Shown here in pieces: positions 33,900-43,335 of a stretch of 64,000 nucleotides of DNA. Each line of letters begins with the position of its first letter. Within the stretch, counting starts at the first letter, position 1. Position numbers and translations under genes: made by a program. The notes below the pieces were generated by a model, which saw only the letters and a program-made list of their open reading frames with translations, was not told the origin of the DNA and made no database searches. The stretch spans positions 24,826 to 88,825 of the forward strand of contig NZ_FOOW01000011.1 of NCBI RefSeq assembly GCF_900113305.1, read 5' to 3'. Source of the stretch: Prevotella sp. KH2C16 (GTDB lineage: Bacteria > Bacteroidota > Bacteroidia > Bacteroidales > Bacteroidaceae).

Positions 33900-34399
33900 T
33901 GATTTCGGTATTGGACATCATACACGACACGATGGTGGACGGTCCTGGATTCAGGACCTCCATCTATTGTGCAGGTTGTCCGAATGCCTGTCCAGGTTGT
34001 CATAACCCCCAGTCGTGGGACATCCGGCAGGGGCACGAGATGTCGACGGCGCAGATGATGGCTGAGATTGAGAGCGACCCGTTTGCCAATGTAACTTTCT
34101 CGGGCGGAGACCCGATGTTTCAACCCGAGGGCTTTACCGAGCTGGCGCAGGCCATCAAGGCGCGGACGACGAAGAACATCTGGTGTTTTTCGGGCTTCAC
34201 CTATGAGGCCTTGGTGAAAAATCCGCTGCAGAGAGGGCTCCTCCAGTTTATTGATGTCCTCGTCGACGGCCCTTTCGTGAAGTCGCTGCGGGATGAAGAC
34301 CTGCTCTTCAGGGGCAGTAGCAACCAGCGTCTCATCGATGTTCCGAAGTCGCTGAAGGCGGGACAGCCCGTGCTCTATGAATACAATCTGGGACTGTGA
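33899..34399 (+). CDS. nrdG: Anaerobic ribonucleotide reductase activating protein
   Basis: Radical-SAM enzyme that installs the glycyl radical on NrdD. The 166-residue protein contains the iron-sulfur motif with cysteines at 27, 31 and 34 (CPNACPGC) plus an additional Cys at 24. It also has VTFSGGDPMFQPEGF for SAM binding. The ATG overlaps the nrdD stop codon (TGATG), so the two subunits are coupled. Length is normal for the family. Confidence 0.96.
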   Translation: MISVLDIIHDTMVDGPGFRTSIYCAGCPNACPGCHNPQSWDIRQGHEMSTAQMMAEIESDPFANVTFSGGDPMFQPEGFTELAQAIKARTTKNIWCFSGFTYEALVKNPLQRGLLQFIDVLVDGPFVKSLRDEDLLFRGSSNQRLIDVPKSLKAGQPVLYEYNLGL

Positions 34400-34546
34400 G
34401 CATGTCCTGTTGCCCATTGCAGCCCTATTGGAGGCGGCGACAGGACGGGAGTTGGGTCGGCCGGAACGGATTTTAGTTTTTGTTAACGCTCGCTTTTCGT
34501 CTTTTTCCTATTTCCTCCGTCTGTTAGTATAGACAACAAAGGATGG

Positions 34547-35050
34547 ATGTTTGAGGAAGTAAGAGACGGAAAAACAATCGACAAAGTGATAGAGGCAAGC
34601 CTTGATGAGCTTGTCAGGTTTGCCTATTACCGCGTCAGCAACAGGGCTGATGCCGAAGACATTGTTCATGAGGCGATACTCCGTTTGTTAGAGAGGGTCG
34701 CCCACAATCCCACGCCTGACAAGATTCGAGGCTATCTTTTCAGAATCGTCTACAATCTGTGTCAGGACCATTTCCGCCATAAGAATGCCCCTTCCGTTTC
34801 CTTTGAGGCGGTAGATATGCCAGATCTCTCTGATGATATGCTTGACAATGAAGAGGTGGATCGTGTGAACGGCCTCCTCGACGGCCTGCCTTCAAGAGAG
34901 AGGGAGGTCGTCCGCATGAATGTCGTAGACAATCTCTCGTTTGTCGAGATCAGTCAGATACTTTCGATTCCGCAGTCTACGGCCAAGTCTCGTTTCACCT
35001 CGGGAATGGAGAAACTTCGCAAACAATATTTCACCCAAAAGCCATTATAG
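34547..35050 (+). CDS. RNA polymerase sigma factor, ECF subfamily
   Basis: A 167-residue sigma-70 family protein with region 2 (YYRVSNRADAEDIVHEAI, about residues 27-44) and region 4 (LPSREREVVRMNVVDNLS, then an SIPQSTAKSRF helix-turn-helix near 140-150). It lacks regions 1 and 3, as in ECF factors. It is followed 2 bp later by a membrane protein that probably restrains it, and then by a TonB-dependent receptor. This is the layout of cell-surface signalling units in Bacteroidetes. The start gives a normal length. Confidence 0.9.
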   Translation: MFEEVRDGKTIDKVIEASLDELVRFAYYRVSNRADAEDIVHEAILRLLERVAHNPTPDKIRGYLFRIVYNLCQDHFRHKNAPSVSFEAVDMPDLSDDMLDNEEVDRVNGLLDGLPSREREVVRMNVVDNLSFVEISQILSIPQSTAKSRFTSGMEKLRKQYFTQKPL

Positions 35051-35052
35051 TC

Positions 35053-36210
35053 ATGAAGGAGTATGAGGAAATAAGAGAATTGTTGACTCCCCGCCGCGAC
35101 ATCAAGGCCTCGGCGGAATTACGGAAGCGTGTCCACGGAATGATGGAGTCAAGGCGACGCTCATCTGTCAGGATGAGATGGATCTGGGGCGGTGCCGGTC
35201 TGACTGCCGCCGTTGTAGCCCTCCTGTTGCTGCTGCCCGTTACGGGCATGTCTGCCAAGGAGTTTCTTCATGAGGCTATCAAGGCTATACGGGAGGTGGA
35301 GAACATTCGGATGACGGCTGAAATCCGCACGCGTGCAATGGAGAATTTCTCTTATATTGATGTCGGGGATAATTTCGTAACCCACAGAATAAGCATATCC
35401 AATGCAGATTCCATTGTGCGGTGGCGTGTGGACAAGGGCGGAAGAATTGCCGTAGGCAACGATTCGGATGTCTATATGTGGGTCGTGCCGTTGAAGATAG
35501 GATGGCATTCGGGTTCCGCAGATCGCTATAAGATGCTCGGATATCTGTCCGCACTCCTCAGTCCCGGGCGTATCCTGGAGACGGAACTACAGTCTTGCCT
35601 CCATGACTCGAGGGCAGAATATGCGGTGAGGAAGAGCGGAAAGGAGATATATCTTACCGTTCGTGCGGAGCCGCAAGGGGATTTTGAGAATCCGTATAGG
35701 TTGAACTCCACCATCGAGGAGTCCAGGAATATCCGCCGGTATGTGATAGACGCCGCCACGAAGCGCCTCAAGAGAGCCTCGGTAAGCATCGTGAAGGAAG
35801 GTAAGGAAATCGAGGTCTTGAAGATTACGGATATTCATTACGGCGCATCCGGGCAGTTTGTCGGCAACCTTCCGGCGGATGTTCATTTCGTTGAAGTTAT
35901 GGATAGGGAAGTTTCGGGACTGACTGGGATGAATGCCATGGAGGCAGCCTCTGTCATATTGAGTGCCTTCAAGGGCTGGAACCATCGGATTCTTGACCGT
36001 GTGATAGCCCCTGCCATATCCCAGGCAGCCTATCGGCAACACTTCATGGGGGCGGAGCTTGTCTCCGTAGGGCAGCCGTTTCATTCCGGCAAGGAGGCCG
36101 TAACCTATGTGCCTTATACGCTGCGGCTTCGGGATGGATTGCTCGTACACCACAATCTGGCCTTGCGAAAAAATGACGCCGATGGCTGGGTAGTGGACGG
36201 AGGACTGTAA
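35053..36210 (+). CDS. Single-pass membrane protein, probable anti-sigma factor
   Basis: A 385-residue protein with a short charged cytoplasmic part (residues 1-45), one membrane helix (about 47-66, GGAGLTAAVVALLLLLPVTG) and a large extracytoplasmic domain. Placement directly after an ECF sigma gene suggests that the N-terminal part binds that sigma factor. It does not show the FecR signature, and the outer domain is not one I recognise. A typical zinc-binding anti-sigma motif is absent too. The downstream receptor gene suggests signalling or sensing of an envelope condition. Confidence 0.65.
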   Translation: MKEYEEIRELLTPRRDIKASAELRKRVHGMMESRRRSSVRMRWIWGGAGLTAAVVALLLLLPVTGMSAKEFLHEAIKAIREVENIRMTAEIRTRAMENFSYIDVGDNFVTHRISISNADSIVRWRVDKGGRIAVGNDSDVYMWVVPLKIGWHSGSADRYKMLGYLSALLSPGRILETELQSCLHDSRAEYAVRKSGKEIYLTVRAEPQGDFENPYRLNSTIEESRNIRRYVIDAATKRLKRASVSIVKEGKEIEVLKITDIHYGASGQFVGNLPADVHFVEVMDREVSGLTGMNAMEAASVILSAFKGWNHRILDRVIAPAISQAAYRQHFMGAELVSVGQPFHSGKEAVTYVPYTLRLRDGLLVHHNLALRKNDADGWVVDGGL

Positions 36211-36268
36211 ACAGACAATCCTTGCCTTGTTCCCTCTTGGTAGACTCAGACTAATAAAACCAATAACT

Positions 36269-38590
36269 ATGTCAATAAGAACCATTGCGATGGGGTTGCT
36301 GCTGTGCAGCCCTGTCTGCTCCCTTCTTGCCCAAAACGGCCTGATAAAGGGCTCTGTGAAAGATGAGGCCGGTGCTCCAGTAAACTTTGCCAATGTTATC
36401 TTGCTGGCTGAGAAAGACTCGTCGCTGATCAGAGGCATGGTAACAGGCACCGACGGCACCTTTAGGCTTGTCCTGGAACCGTCTGACCCCCCGGCTTTCC
36501 TCCGGGTCTCGGCCATGGGCTTTGAAGACAGGTATATCGCCCGTCCCTTAGGGGACATAGGCACGATTATACTGACGGCTGCTACTTTCCAGCTGGATGA
36601 GGTCTCCGTCATGGGTTTGCAGCCCTTGACACGGCTGACGGACGACGGAATACGGGTTGTCGTCTCCGGCACTTATCTCGCCAAAACGGGCACCGCTTTT
36701 GAGCTGTTGGGCAAGATGCCGTTTGTCTCCTGCTCCGGTTCCCGTATCGAAGTGTTAGGTAAAGGCGCCCCTGCCGTATACATCAACGGCCGCCAGGTGC
36801 GCGACCAGTCGGAGCTTACCCGGCTCTCCTCCTCGGAGATAAAGGCCGTGGAGGTGGTAACAACTCCCGGCGCACGCTACGCCTCGACCGTTAACGCCGT
36901 GATTCGGATTACTACGAAGGCTTCCTTTGGCGAGGGATTCTCCCTCAGCGACCAGACGACGCTGGGGCTCAAGCACTATGGCTATCTGTTCGAACAGGTC
37001 AATCTTAACTACAGGAGGCGAGGGCTTGATCTCTTCGGCATGCTGAACTATGAGCGTTATCGTGAACGCCCGCGGGTAGACAACGCCACCTCCTACTACC
37101 TGACCTCGGGCGTTATAGAGCAAAGCACCACGGGCGGGGAAACCGTCAGATACCCTGTGTATGAGGGGAAGCTGGGTCTCAATTACAAGACGGGTCATCA
37201 TGACCTGGGTTTCTATTATGATTTCTCGCTCAGGCCGTCGGAGTCTACGGGCTCTTCTGTGGCCTCACGGTATGTAAATGGTGCTTTCCGTGAGCTCCTC
37301 AATAATCGCGATGCCGTTAGCCGGCACAACCGTCAGCATCTGCTGAGTGCCTATTATTCAGGTGTTTTCGGCAAGTGGCGGTTGTCTGCCAACTTCGACG
37401 CGATGTGGCAGAGAAACAACAGGAGAGCAGGCGAGAAGGATTTGTCATCGGTTCATCCGCCGCGTAGTTTCTCGACGGTGAACGATGTCGCCAACCGTCT
37501 TCTGGCCGGGAACGCCATCATGTCCTTCCCCGTGTGGCAGGGCGACATGAGGCTGGGGGCGGAAGTGAGCTCCATCTGGAGAAACGACCGGTATTCCGGG
37601 GATGCGGACTATATCTTGGGCAACGACAACCACATCGATGAGACCACCACGGCATTGTTCATGGAAGTCGGGCAGAAGTGGGGAAGCGTGGCCGTGAGTG
37701 GCGGATTGCGGTGGGAATACACCGATTCCCGGTTCTATAAGTTCGCTGAGCTGCAGCCTGATCAAAGTCGCAGGTATCACAATGTGGCTCCGTCTGTCTC
37801 TGTCTCGTTCCCCGTCGGGGCAGTACAGGCTAAGTTTTCATACACCCGCAAGACCTCCCGTCCGGCTTTCGAGCAACTCAGTTCTGCCGTCAAGTACATC
37901 GACCGCTACACCTACGAGTCGGGAAACCCCAACCTGCGGCCGATCTATCGCGATTATCTCTCGCTCTCCTCCTCGTGGAAAGACCTGGTCGTAGAGCTAT
38001 CCTACTCATCTACCAAGGACTATTTCATGTGGCAGACCGTCCCATACCCCGGCAGTTCGGAGGCCACGCTGCTGACCCGGGAGAACATGCCGAGGTTCAG
38101 CTCATATGGCATTATGCTCAATTACTCTCCCACTTTCCTGGGTTTCTGGCATCCCGTATGGCTGTTTGCCATCACGGCGCAGGACTTCAAGCTCACTCAT
38201 TGGGGAGAGACGCTGCGGCTGAAGAGCCCCATTGGCGTCTTCCGTTTCAACAATGCGTTTCGGTTGCCATGGGACATGTGGCTGAACGCTGACCTCTCCG
38301 CCCGCACCTCCGGCAATGGCGACAACGCCAGGCTCAAGTCTTGCTGGGCTTGCAATGTGGCTCTTTATAAGTCGTTTGCCGACGATGCATGGAGCATAAA
38401 ATTGCAGTTGAACGACTTGTTCGCTACCTGGCGGCAGGAGTTCACGATCTATGATGCCTTGTCGCGCACCTCCGTCAATAAGATATCTGATACTCGGGAC
38501 CTGACGCTCACCGTCAGATACAACTTCAATCTGGCCCGTTCCAGATATGGGGGGCGTGGAGTCGGCAATGTGGAGAAGAGCCGTTTCTGA
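36269..38590 (+). CDS. TonB-dependent receptor-like outer-membrane protein (OMP_b-brl_3 type)
   Basis: A 773-residue outer-membrane protein from the ATG at 36269, which gives a clean signal peptide (MSIRTIAMGLLLCSPVCSLL, then AQ). A carboxypeptidase-regulatory-like domain (GSVKDEAGAPVNFANVIL) follows, then a plug-like region with APAVYINGRQVRD and a long beta-barrel. It lacks an obvious TonB box. It sits 58 bp after the putative anti-sigma gene, so it may be the transporter or sensor regulated by that pair. The ligand is unknown, and no SusD-like partner is encoded next to it. Confidence 0.85.
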   Translation: MSIRTIAMGLLLCSPVCSLLAQNGLIKGSVKDEAGAPVNFANVILLAEKDSSLIRGMVTGTDGTFRLVLEPSDPPAFLRVSAMGFEDRYIARPLGDIGTIILTAATFQLDEVSVMGLQPLTRLTDDGIRVVVSGTYLAKTGTAFELLGKMPFVSCSGSRIEVLGKGAPAVYINGRQVRDQSELTRLSSSEIKAVEVVTTPGARYASTVNAVIRITTKASFGEGFSLSDQTTLGLKHYGYLFEQVNLNYRRRGLDLFGMLNYERYRERPRVDNATSYYLTSGVIEQSTTGGETVRYPVYEGKLGLNYKTGHHDLGFYYDFSLRPSESTGSSVASRYVNGAFRELLNNRDAVSRHNRQHLLSAYYSGVFGKWRLSANFDAMWQRNNRRAGEKDLSSVHPPRSFSTVNDVANRLLAGNAIMSFPVWQGDMRLGAEVSSIWRNDRYSGDADYILGNDNHIDETTTALFMEVGQKWGSVAVSGGLRWEYTDSRFYKFAELQPDQSRRYHNVAPSVSVSFPVGAVQAKFSYTRKTSRPAFEQLSSAVKYIDRYTYESGNPNLRPIYRDYLSLSSSWKDLVVELSYSSTKDYFMWQTVPYPGSSEATLLTRENMPRFSSYGIMLNYSPTFLGFWHPVWLFAITAQDFKLTHWGETLRLKSPIGVFRFNNAFRLPWDMWLNADLSARTSGNGDNARLKSCWACNVALYKSFADDAWSIKLQLNDLFATWRQEFTIYDALSRTSVNKISDTRDLTLTVRYNFNLARSRYGGRGVGNVEKSRF

Positions 38591-38700
38591 GTAGACTGCT
38601 CACGGCGGGCACGGCCTTGCGCGTGTCATCTGGGACTGTAAGGCAGCCCTTGCAGTCCCTTTCTTTTTGCTTCGCTTTTCCTGAAGACCGCCTTCTGATT

Positions 38701-38766
38701 GACAAAATCGGCGAGATTGTCGGACAAAATCGCCGAAATCATGGAACAATCTCGCCGATTTTGTCA
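38701..38766 (+). repeat. Intergenic array, three 22-bp palindromic units (locus 2)
   Basis: Three 22-bp units built from half-sites CGATTTTGTC, CGAGATTGTC and CGAAATCATG and their complements. The left flank has AGACCGCC and the right flank has CCGCCTCCGGTCTTT. It lies in the 523-bp gap between the receptor gene and the FAH-family gene; apart from this array and the promoter at 39087, no feature was identified there. Confidence 0.93.
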
Positions 38767-39086
38767 GCCTGTTTACCGCCTCCGGTCTTTCCCAAGGCTG
38801 TCTGCTGTACGATGCTCAGTTGTCCTGCCCGTTTTCCAGTGCAGCTCCGTTGCCCTGAAATCACGATAAGAAGGCGAAACAGCCCTGTGTTTCCTTGTTC
38901 TGTTTGCCATGTTTTCTGCGGAGTGTAGGTAATTTCGCATCCCAAAATATAATAGTAAGACATAAATGGAGAATAGCGACATCCAATAGGGAACATGGTT
39001 GTGGGGCGCAGGTGCCGTGCCTTTTGTTCTTGTCGGCATGGCAGAAAATAAGTGTTCGTTTATTTTGCGTTTTCTTTGATTTCTGC

Positions 39087-39095
39087 TATCTTTGC
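39087..39095 (+). promoter_or_regulatory. -7 element of the FAH-family/porU transcript
   Basis: TATCTTTGC, followed after 12 bp by GGAGG just before the ATG at 39114. The GGAGGGAT stretch is a plausible ribosome binding site, unusual in this phylum. Confidence 0.7.
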
Positions 39096-39113
39096 CGTAA
39101 AATACGGAGGGAT

Positions 39114-39731
39114 ATGAAAATCTTTGCAGTAGGCATGAACTACCGTGAGCACAATAAAGAGCTCGACGGAGCGTTATATAAGCCGGAAGAGCCGGTGATT
39201 TTCACGAAAGCAGACTCCGCCCTGCTCAAGCCGGGGAAGCCTTTCTTCGTGCCCGACTTCATGGGACGCATCGACTACGAAGCCGAGCTGGTGGTGCGGA
39301 TATCCCGCTTAGGCAAGACGATTGCCGAGCGATTTGCCCATCGCTACTATGACGCCGTAACGCTGGGAGTGGACTTTACGGCCCGCGACCTGCAGCGGAA
39401 GTTGCGCTCGGAAGGGCATCCGTGGGAGCTCTGCAAGGGCTTCGACGGCTCGGCTGCCATCGGCGAATGGGTAGACAAGGAGAAATTCCTGAGCGTGCAG
39501 CGTATTGGTTTCCGCCTTGCCGTGAACGGCGAGACGCGTCAGGAGGGACAGGCGGCCGACATGCTCTATACCGTAGACCAGTTGATAGCCTATATCAGCA
39601 GGTTCTTCACGCTGAAGACGGGCGACCTCCTCTATACGGGCACCCCTGCGGGCGTAGGCCCCGTGCAGCCGGAAGACCATCTGGAAGGGTGGCTGGAAGA
39701 CCGGAAGGTGCTGGATTTGAAATGTAAGTAA
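39114..39731 (+). CDS. Fumarylacetoacetate hydrolase family protein
   Basis: A 205-residue single-domain FAH-fold enzyme. Members hydrolyse, isomerise or decarboxylate beta-diketo and oxo-acid compounds such as oxaloacetate or acylpyruvates, with a Mg/Mn ion. Metal-binding acidic residues are visible in DYEAELVVRI, and TGTPAGVGP is the conserved C-terminal loop. The ATG at 39114 was chosen because it follows the promoter and begins directly at MKIFAVGMNYREHN. Its product probably acts in central metabolism, although it precedes porU by only 23 bp and may share its transcript. The substrate is unknown. Confidence 0.88.
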   Translation: MKIFAVGMNYREHNKELDGALYKPEEPVIFTKADSALLKPGKPFFVPDFMGRIDYEAELVVRISRLGKTIAERFAHRYYDAVTLGVDFTARDLQRKLRSEGHPWELCKGFDGSAAIGEWVDKEKFLSVQRIGFRLAVNGETRQEGQAADMLYTVDQLIAYISRFFTLKTGDLLYTGTPAGVGPVQPEDHLEGWLEDRKVLDLKCK

Positions 39732-39754
39732 TTCTTCGCGAAATGGCATAGTGG

Positions 39755-42700
39755 ATGAAGAAGCGAATACTGTTGTTCATAGGGATGCTGTGCTGCCTGA
39801 TCCAGGTGAGTGCGCAGCGGTTCTATAACCTGACCTCCCGGGAGGTCAAGGTTGACTCTGTATTGCCTTCGTTTACCTATCAGATACCCCTCGGCGACAA
39901 TTATGCCGACTCCGTCTATACGGTTTCGATAGCCTATCCTGAGTTCATCGACATGACCCGAGGGGATATAGAGCGTTACCGGGAAATCTCGGGAGCACAA
40001 CTGCCTGCGCTTCCCGTGGTAAACCAGAGCATCGGCGTGAGCCGCAAGCAGGGCGTGCTCGAGGTGCAGTTGTGCCCGCTGGTCTATAGAGATGACCGCT
40101 ACCAGGTGCTCGTGAGTTTCATGCTCAGGGTGGAGTCGAAGCCTGCGAGGCGTTCCGTGCGCAGGTCGAATGCCCTTACCCGGGCGGGGAAAACAGACCG
40201 GTATGCCGACCATTCGGTACTGGCAAGCGGCCGCTGGGCCAAGATTCGTGTGCCCGCCACGGGCATCTATGCCCTTACCGAGAATGTCATTCGCAAGGCG
40301 GGATTCGGCAATCTGTCGAAAGTCAGGGTGTATGGCTATGGCGGAGCCCTGCAGAATGAGGTGCTCAACGGCGATGAACTCCAGCTGTTGGACGACTTGA
40401 AGGAAGTTCCGACCTGCGAAGTCGGCGGTCGGAGGCTCTTCCATGCACAAGGTCCCGTGAGCTGGGAAAGCAACACCGCTACCATCCGCACCCGCAATCC
40501 ATATTCCGATTATGGGTATTATTTTATTACCGAGACCGGCGGAGAACCCCTGAAAGTGGATTCCGAAACATTCCTGAAAACCTATTATCCGTCGGCTGAC
40601 GACTATCACGAACTTTACGAAGTGGATGCCTACGCCTGGTACCAGGGTGGCAGAAACCTTTTCGGCGACGACCCTATCAGCCTGGGCGACAAGCGAACCT
40701 ATACCCTGACCAACGACGCGAGCGTACACGGTACCCCCGCCCGGCTCACCGTGCGAATCTCCGCAGGTACCGCCAGTACCGCCAGCATCAAGGTGAACGA
40801 CCGTGAGGTAGGCTCGTTGCGGATAGGATTGTCGGAGTACGACAAGGGCAACATGACTGCCGGTACTTACGAGATTGCCGCCTTGGCATCCACGGACAAG
40901 GTCGAAATAGCCACGACGAGCGGCGGTCCCGTGCGCCTCGACTTCCTCTCGCTGACCTATAGCAAGCCCAAGGCTGCACCCTCTCTTTCAGGCGTAACTT
41001 TCCCGGAGCCGGAGTATGTGTATAATATCACCAACCAGGATCTTCATGCCGACGGACCTGCCGATATGGTTATCATCATACCGACTTCACAGAAACTGCT
41101 TGCCCAGGCACGCCGCCTGAAGGATTTCCATGAGCGACATGACGGCCTGAGGGTGCGCATCGTGCCTTCTGACGAACTTTTCAATGAGTTCGGCAGCGGT
41201 ACGCCGGACGCCAACGCCTATCGACGATACTTGAAGATGCTCTATGACAGAGCCTCCGGCGAGGGCGACATGCCCAAGTATCTGCTGCTCTTCGGCGACT
41301 GCGTGTGGGACAACCGACTGCTGACCAGCGACTGCCGCCACCTCAAGGCAGATGACCTTTTGCTTTGTTTTGAGAGCGAAAACTCCTTCAACGAGGTCTA
41401 CTGCTATGTCGACGACGGGTTCTTCTGTCTGCTTGACGACGGCGAGGGCGGCAATCCCCGCAGTTCCGACAAGCTGGATATGGCCGTCGGGCGATTCCCC
41501 GTATCGACGGAGGAAGAGGCGAAGATTGTTGTCGACAAGACCATCCGCTATGCCGAGAACGGTAGTGCGGGTGCGTGGCAGAACACGCTTGTGTTCATGG
41601 GCGACGACGGTAACAACAATATTCACATGCGCGACATAAACGATGCCGCCGAGCAAGTAAGCTCCCTGCATCCGGAATATCTCGTGCGCAAGGTAATGTG
41701 GGATGCCTATACACGCCAGGCATCGGCCACGGGCAATACTTATCCCGAGGTTACGGCACTTATCAGGCAGTATCAGTCTGGCGGCGCGCTCATCATGGAT
41801 TATGGAGGGCATGGCCGTGAGGATCAGATTTCGCATGAGTCGGTGCTTCGTCTCGCTGATTTCGACTCGTTCCGCAACGAAAATCTGCCTCTGTGGATAA
41901 CGGCTTCCTGCGACATCATGCCGTTTGATGGCACGGCTTCCACCATCGGCGAGCATGCCTTGCTGAATGCCAGAGGTGGGGCGATGGCGTTCTTCGGCAC
42001 TACCCGGACCGTCTATTCAAACTATAATAAGGTGATTAACATGGCTTATCTGCGCCATGTACTGGCCGCAAAGAACGGGCAGCCAACCACCATCGGGGAG
42101 GCACAGATGCTGGCGAAAAACGAACTGATTACCAGCGGGCAGGATAATACGACAAACAAATTGCAGTATTCCCTGCTGGGCGATCCGGCCCTCCGCCTGA
42201 ACCTCCCCACGCTGGAAGTGGTCATAGACAGCATCAACGGTACGACTGGGGGAGCGCAGTTGAAGGCCGGGAGCATAGCGCGGGTGAGTGGGCACATCGA
42301 GAACGGCGACGGCTTCAGCGGCATCATGACGGCCACGGTACGCGACCAGAGGGAACTCATCACCTGCAAACTCAATGATACCAGTGATTCCGGGGCTGAC
42401 GAGGCCTTCCAGTATTACGACCGGACGAAGACTCTCTTTACTGGTTCTGACAGCGTAAGGAACGGCCGTTTCACCTTCTCATTCGCCGTGCCGAAGGACA
42501 TCAGCTATACCGACGGTAGCGGACTCATCAATATCTATGCGGTAAACGCCGACCATACGCTGGAGGCTCATGGCTCCACCGACCGCTTCACGATAGGCGG
42601 AAGCCAGGTTGAAGGTACGAATACAGTCGGCCCCTCCATCTATTGCTACCTCAATTCGCCCTCGTTTGTGAATGGGGGAAATGTGAATGCGACGCCCTAC

Positions 42701-43285
42701 TTCGTGGCTCAGGTGAAGGATGAGGACGGCATCAACGCGTCAGGAAACGGCATCGGGCACGACCTTACGCTCGTCATCGACGGCGACATGAGCAAGACCT
42801 ATACCCTGAACGACCGTTTCCAGTTCGACTTCGGAACCTATACCAGCGGTTCCACCTATTATAATATACCGGAGCTGGCGCCGGGAAAGCACAGGCTCTT
42901 GTTCCGTGCGTGGGATGTACTGAACAACTCGTCGACGACAGAACTCACCTTCAATGTGGTGCCCGGACTGGAGCCCAATCTCTTCAGCGTGGATGTATCG
43001 CAGAATCCGGCCACCACCACAACCACCTTTATCATCAATCACGACCGTACCGGGAGCGACATGGAGGTGGATATCGATGTCTACGACATCAGCGGCCGCT
43101 GGATGTGGTCGCATTCCGAGAGCGGCGTGAGCACCTCCCAGGCCTATACGCTCAGCTGGGATTTGACTACGGGCAACGGCCGAAAACTGCAGACGGGTGT
43201 ATATGTTTATCGTGTGCGCATTGCCTCCGGCGGCAGCTCCAAGGTGTCAAAGGCCGAGAAATTAATCGTCATGGGCAATAATTAA
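39755..43285 (+). CDS. porU: Type IX secretion system sortase PorU
   Basis: Cell-surface gingipain-like (C25) protease that removes the C-terminal signal of type IX cargo and attaches the cargo to lipopolysaccharide. The 1176-residue protein has a signal peptide (MKKRILLFIGMLCCLIQVSA, then Q). Its catalytic His is at about residue 686 in DYGGHGRE and Cys at about 719 in ITASCDIMPF. The His-Cys spacing of 33 equals that of gingipain RgpB. A C-terminal FlgD-like Ig fold ends in GVYVYRVRI. Next to porV, as in Porphyromonas, it implies an active type IX pathway. Confidence 0.95.
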   Translation: MKKRILLFIGMLCCLIQVSAQRFYNLTSREVKVDSVLPSFTYQIPLGDNYADSVYTVSIAYPEFIDMTRGDIERYREISGAQLPALPVVNQSIGVSRKQGVLEVQLCPLVYRDDRYQVLVSFMLRVESKPARRSVRRSNALTRAGKTDRYADHSVLASGRWAKIRVPATGIYALTENVIRKAGFGNLSKVRVYGYGGALQNEVLNGDELQLLDDLKEVPTCEVGGRRLFHAQGPVSWESNTATIRTRNPYSDYGYYFITETGGEPLKVDSETFLKTYYPSADDYHELYEVDAYAWYQGGRNLFGDDPISLGDKRTYTLTNDASVHGTPARLTVRISAGTASTASIKVNDREVGSLRIGLSEYDKGNMTAGTYEIAALASTDKVEIATTSGGPVRLDFLSLTYSKPKAAPSLSGVTFPEPEYVYNITNQDLHADGPADMVIIIPTSQKLLAQARRLKDFHERHDGLRVRIVPSDELFNEFGSGTPDANAYRRYLKMLYDRASGEGDMPKYLLLFGDCVWDNRLLTSDCRHLKADDLLLCFESENSFNEVYCYVDDGFFCLLDDGEGGNPRSSDKLDMAVGRFPVSTEEEAKIVVDKTIRYAENGSAGAWQNTLVFMGDDGNNNIHMRDINDAAEQVSSLHPEYLVRKVMWDAYTRQASATGNTYPEVTALIRQYQSGGALIMDYGGHGREDQISHESVLRLADFDSFRNENLPLWITASCDIMPFDGTASTIGEHALLNARGGAMAFFGTTRTVYSNYNKVINMAYLRHVLAAKNGQPTTIGEAQMLAKNELITSGQDNTTNKLQYSLLGDPALRLNLPTLEVVIDSINGTTGGAQLKAGSIARVSGHIENGDGFSGIMTATVRDQRELITCKLNDTSDSGADEAFQYYDRTKTLFTGSDSVRNGRFTFSFAVPKDISYTDGSGLINIYAVNADHTLEAHGSTDRFTIGGSQVEGTNTVGPSIYCYLNSPSFVNGGNVNATPYFVAQVKDEDGINASGNGIGHDLTLVIDGDMSKTYTLNDRFQFDFGTYTSGSTYYNIPELAPGKHRLLFRAWDVLNNSSTTELTFNVVPGLEPNLFSVDVSQNPATTTTTFIINHDRTGSDMEVDIDVYDISGRWMWSHSESGVSTSQAYTLSWDLTTGNGRKLQTGVYVYRVRIASGGSSKVSKAEKLIVMGNN

Positions 43286-43335
43286 TAGGGCTCCTGCGTT
43301 TAGTAGGGAGTAATGTATCATCATCTTATTGGAAC

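Noticed and set aside
38617..38928. Short frames on both strands downstream of the receptor gene
   Set aside because: They contain the 66-bp repeat array and no protein features.
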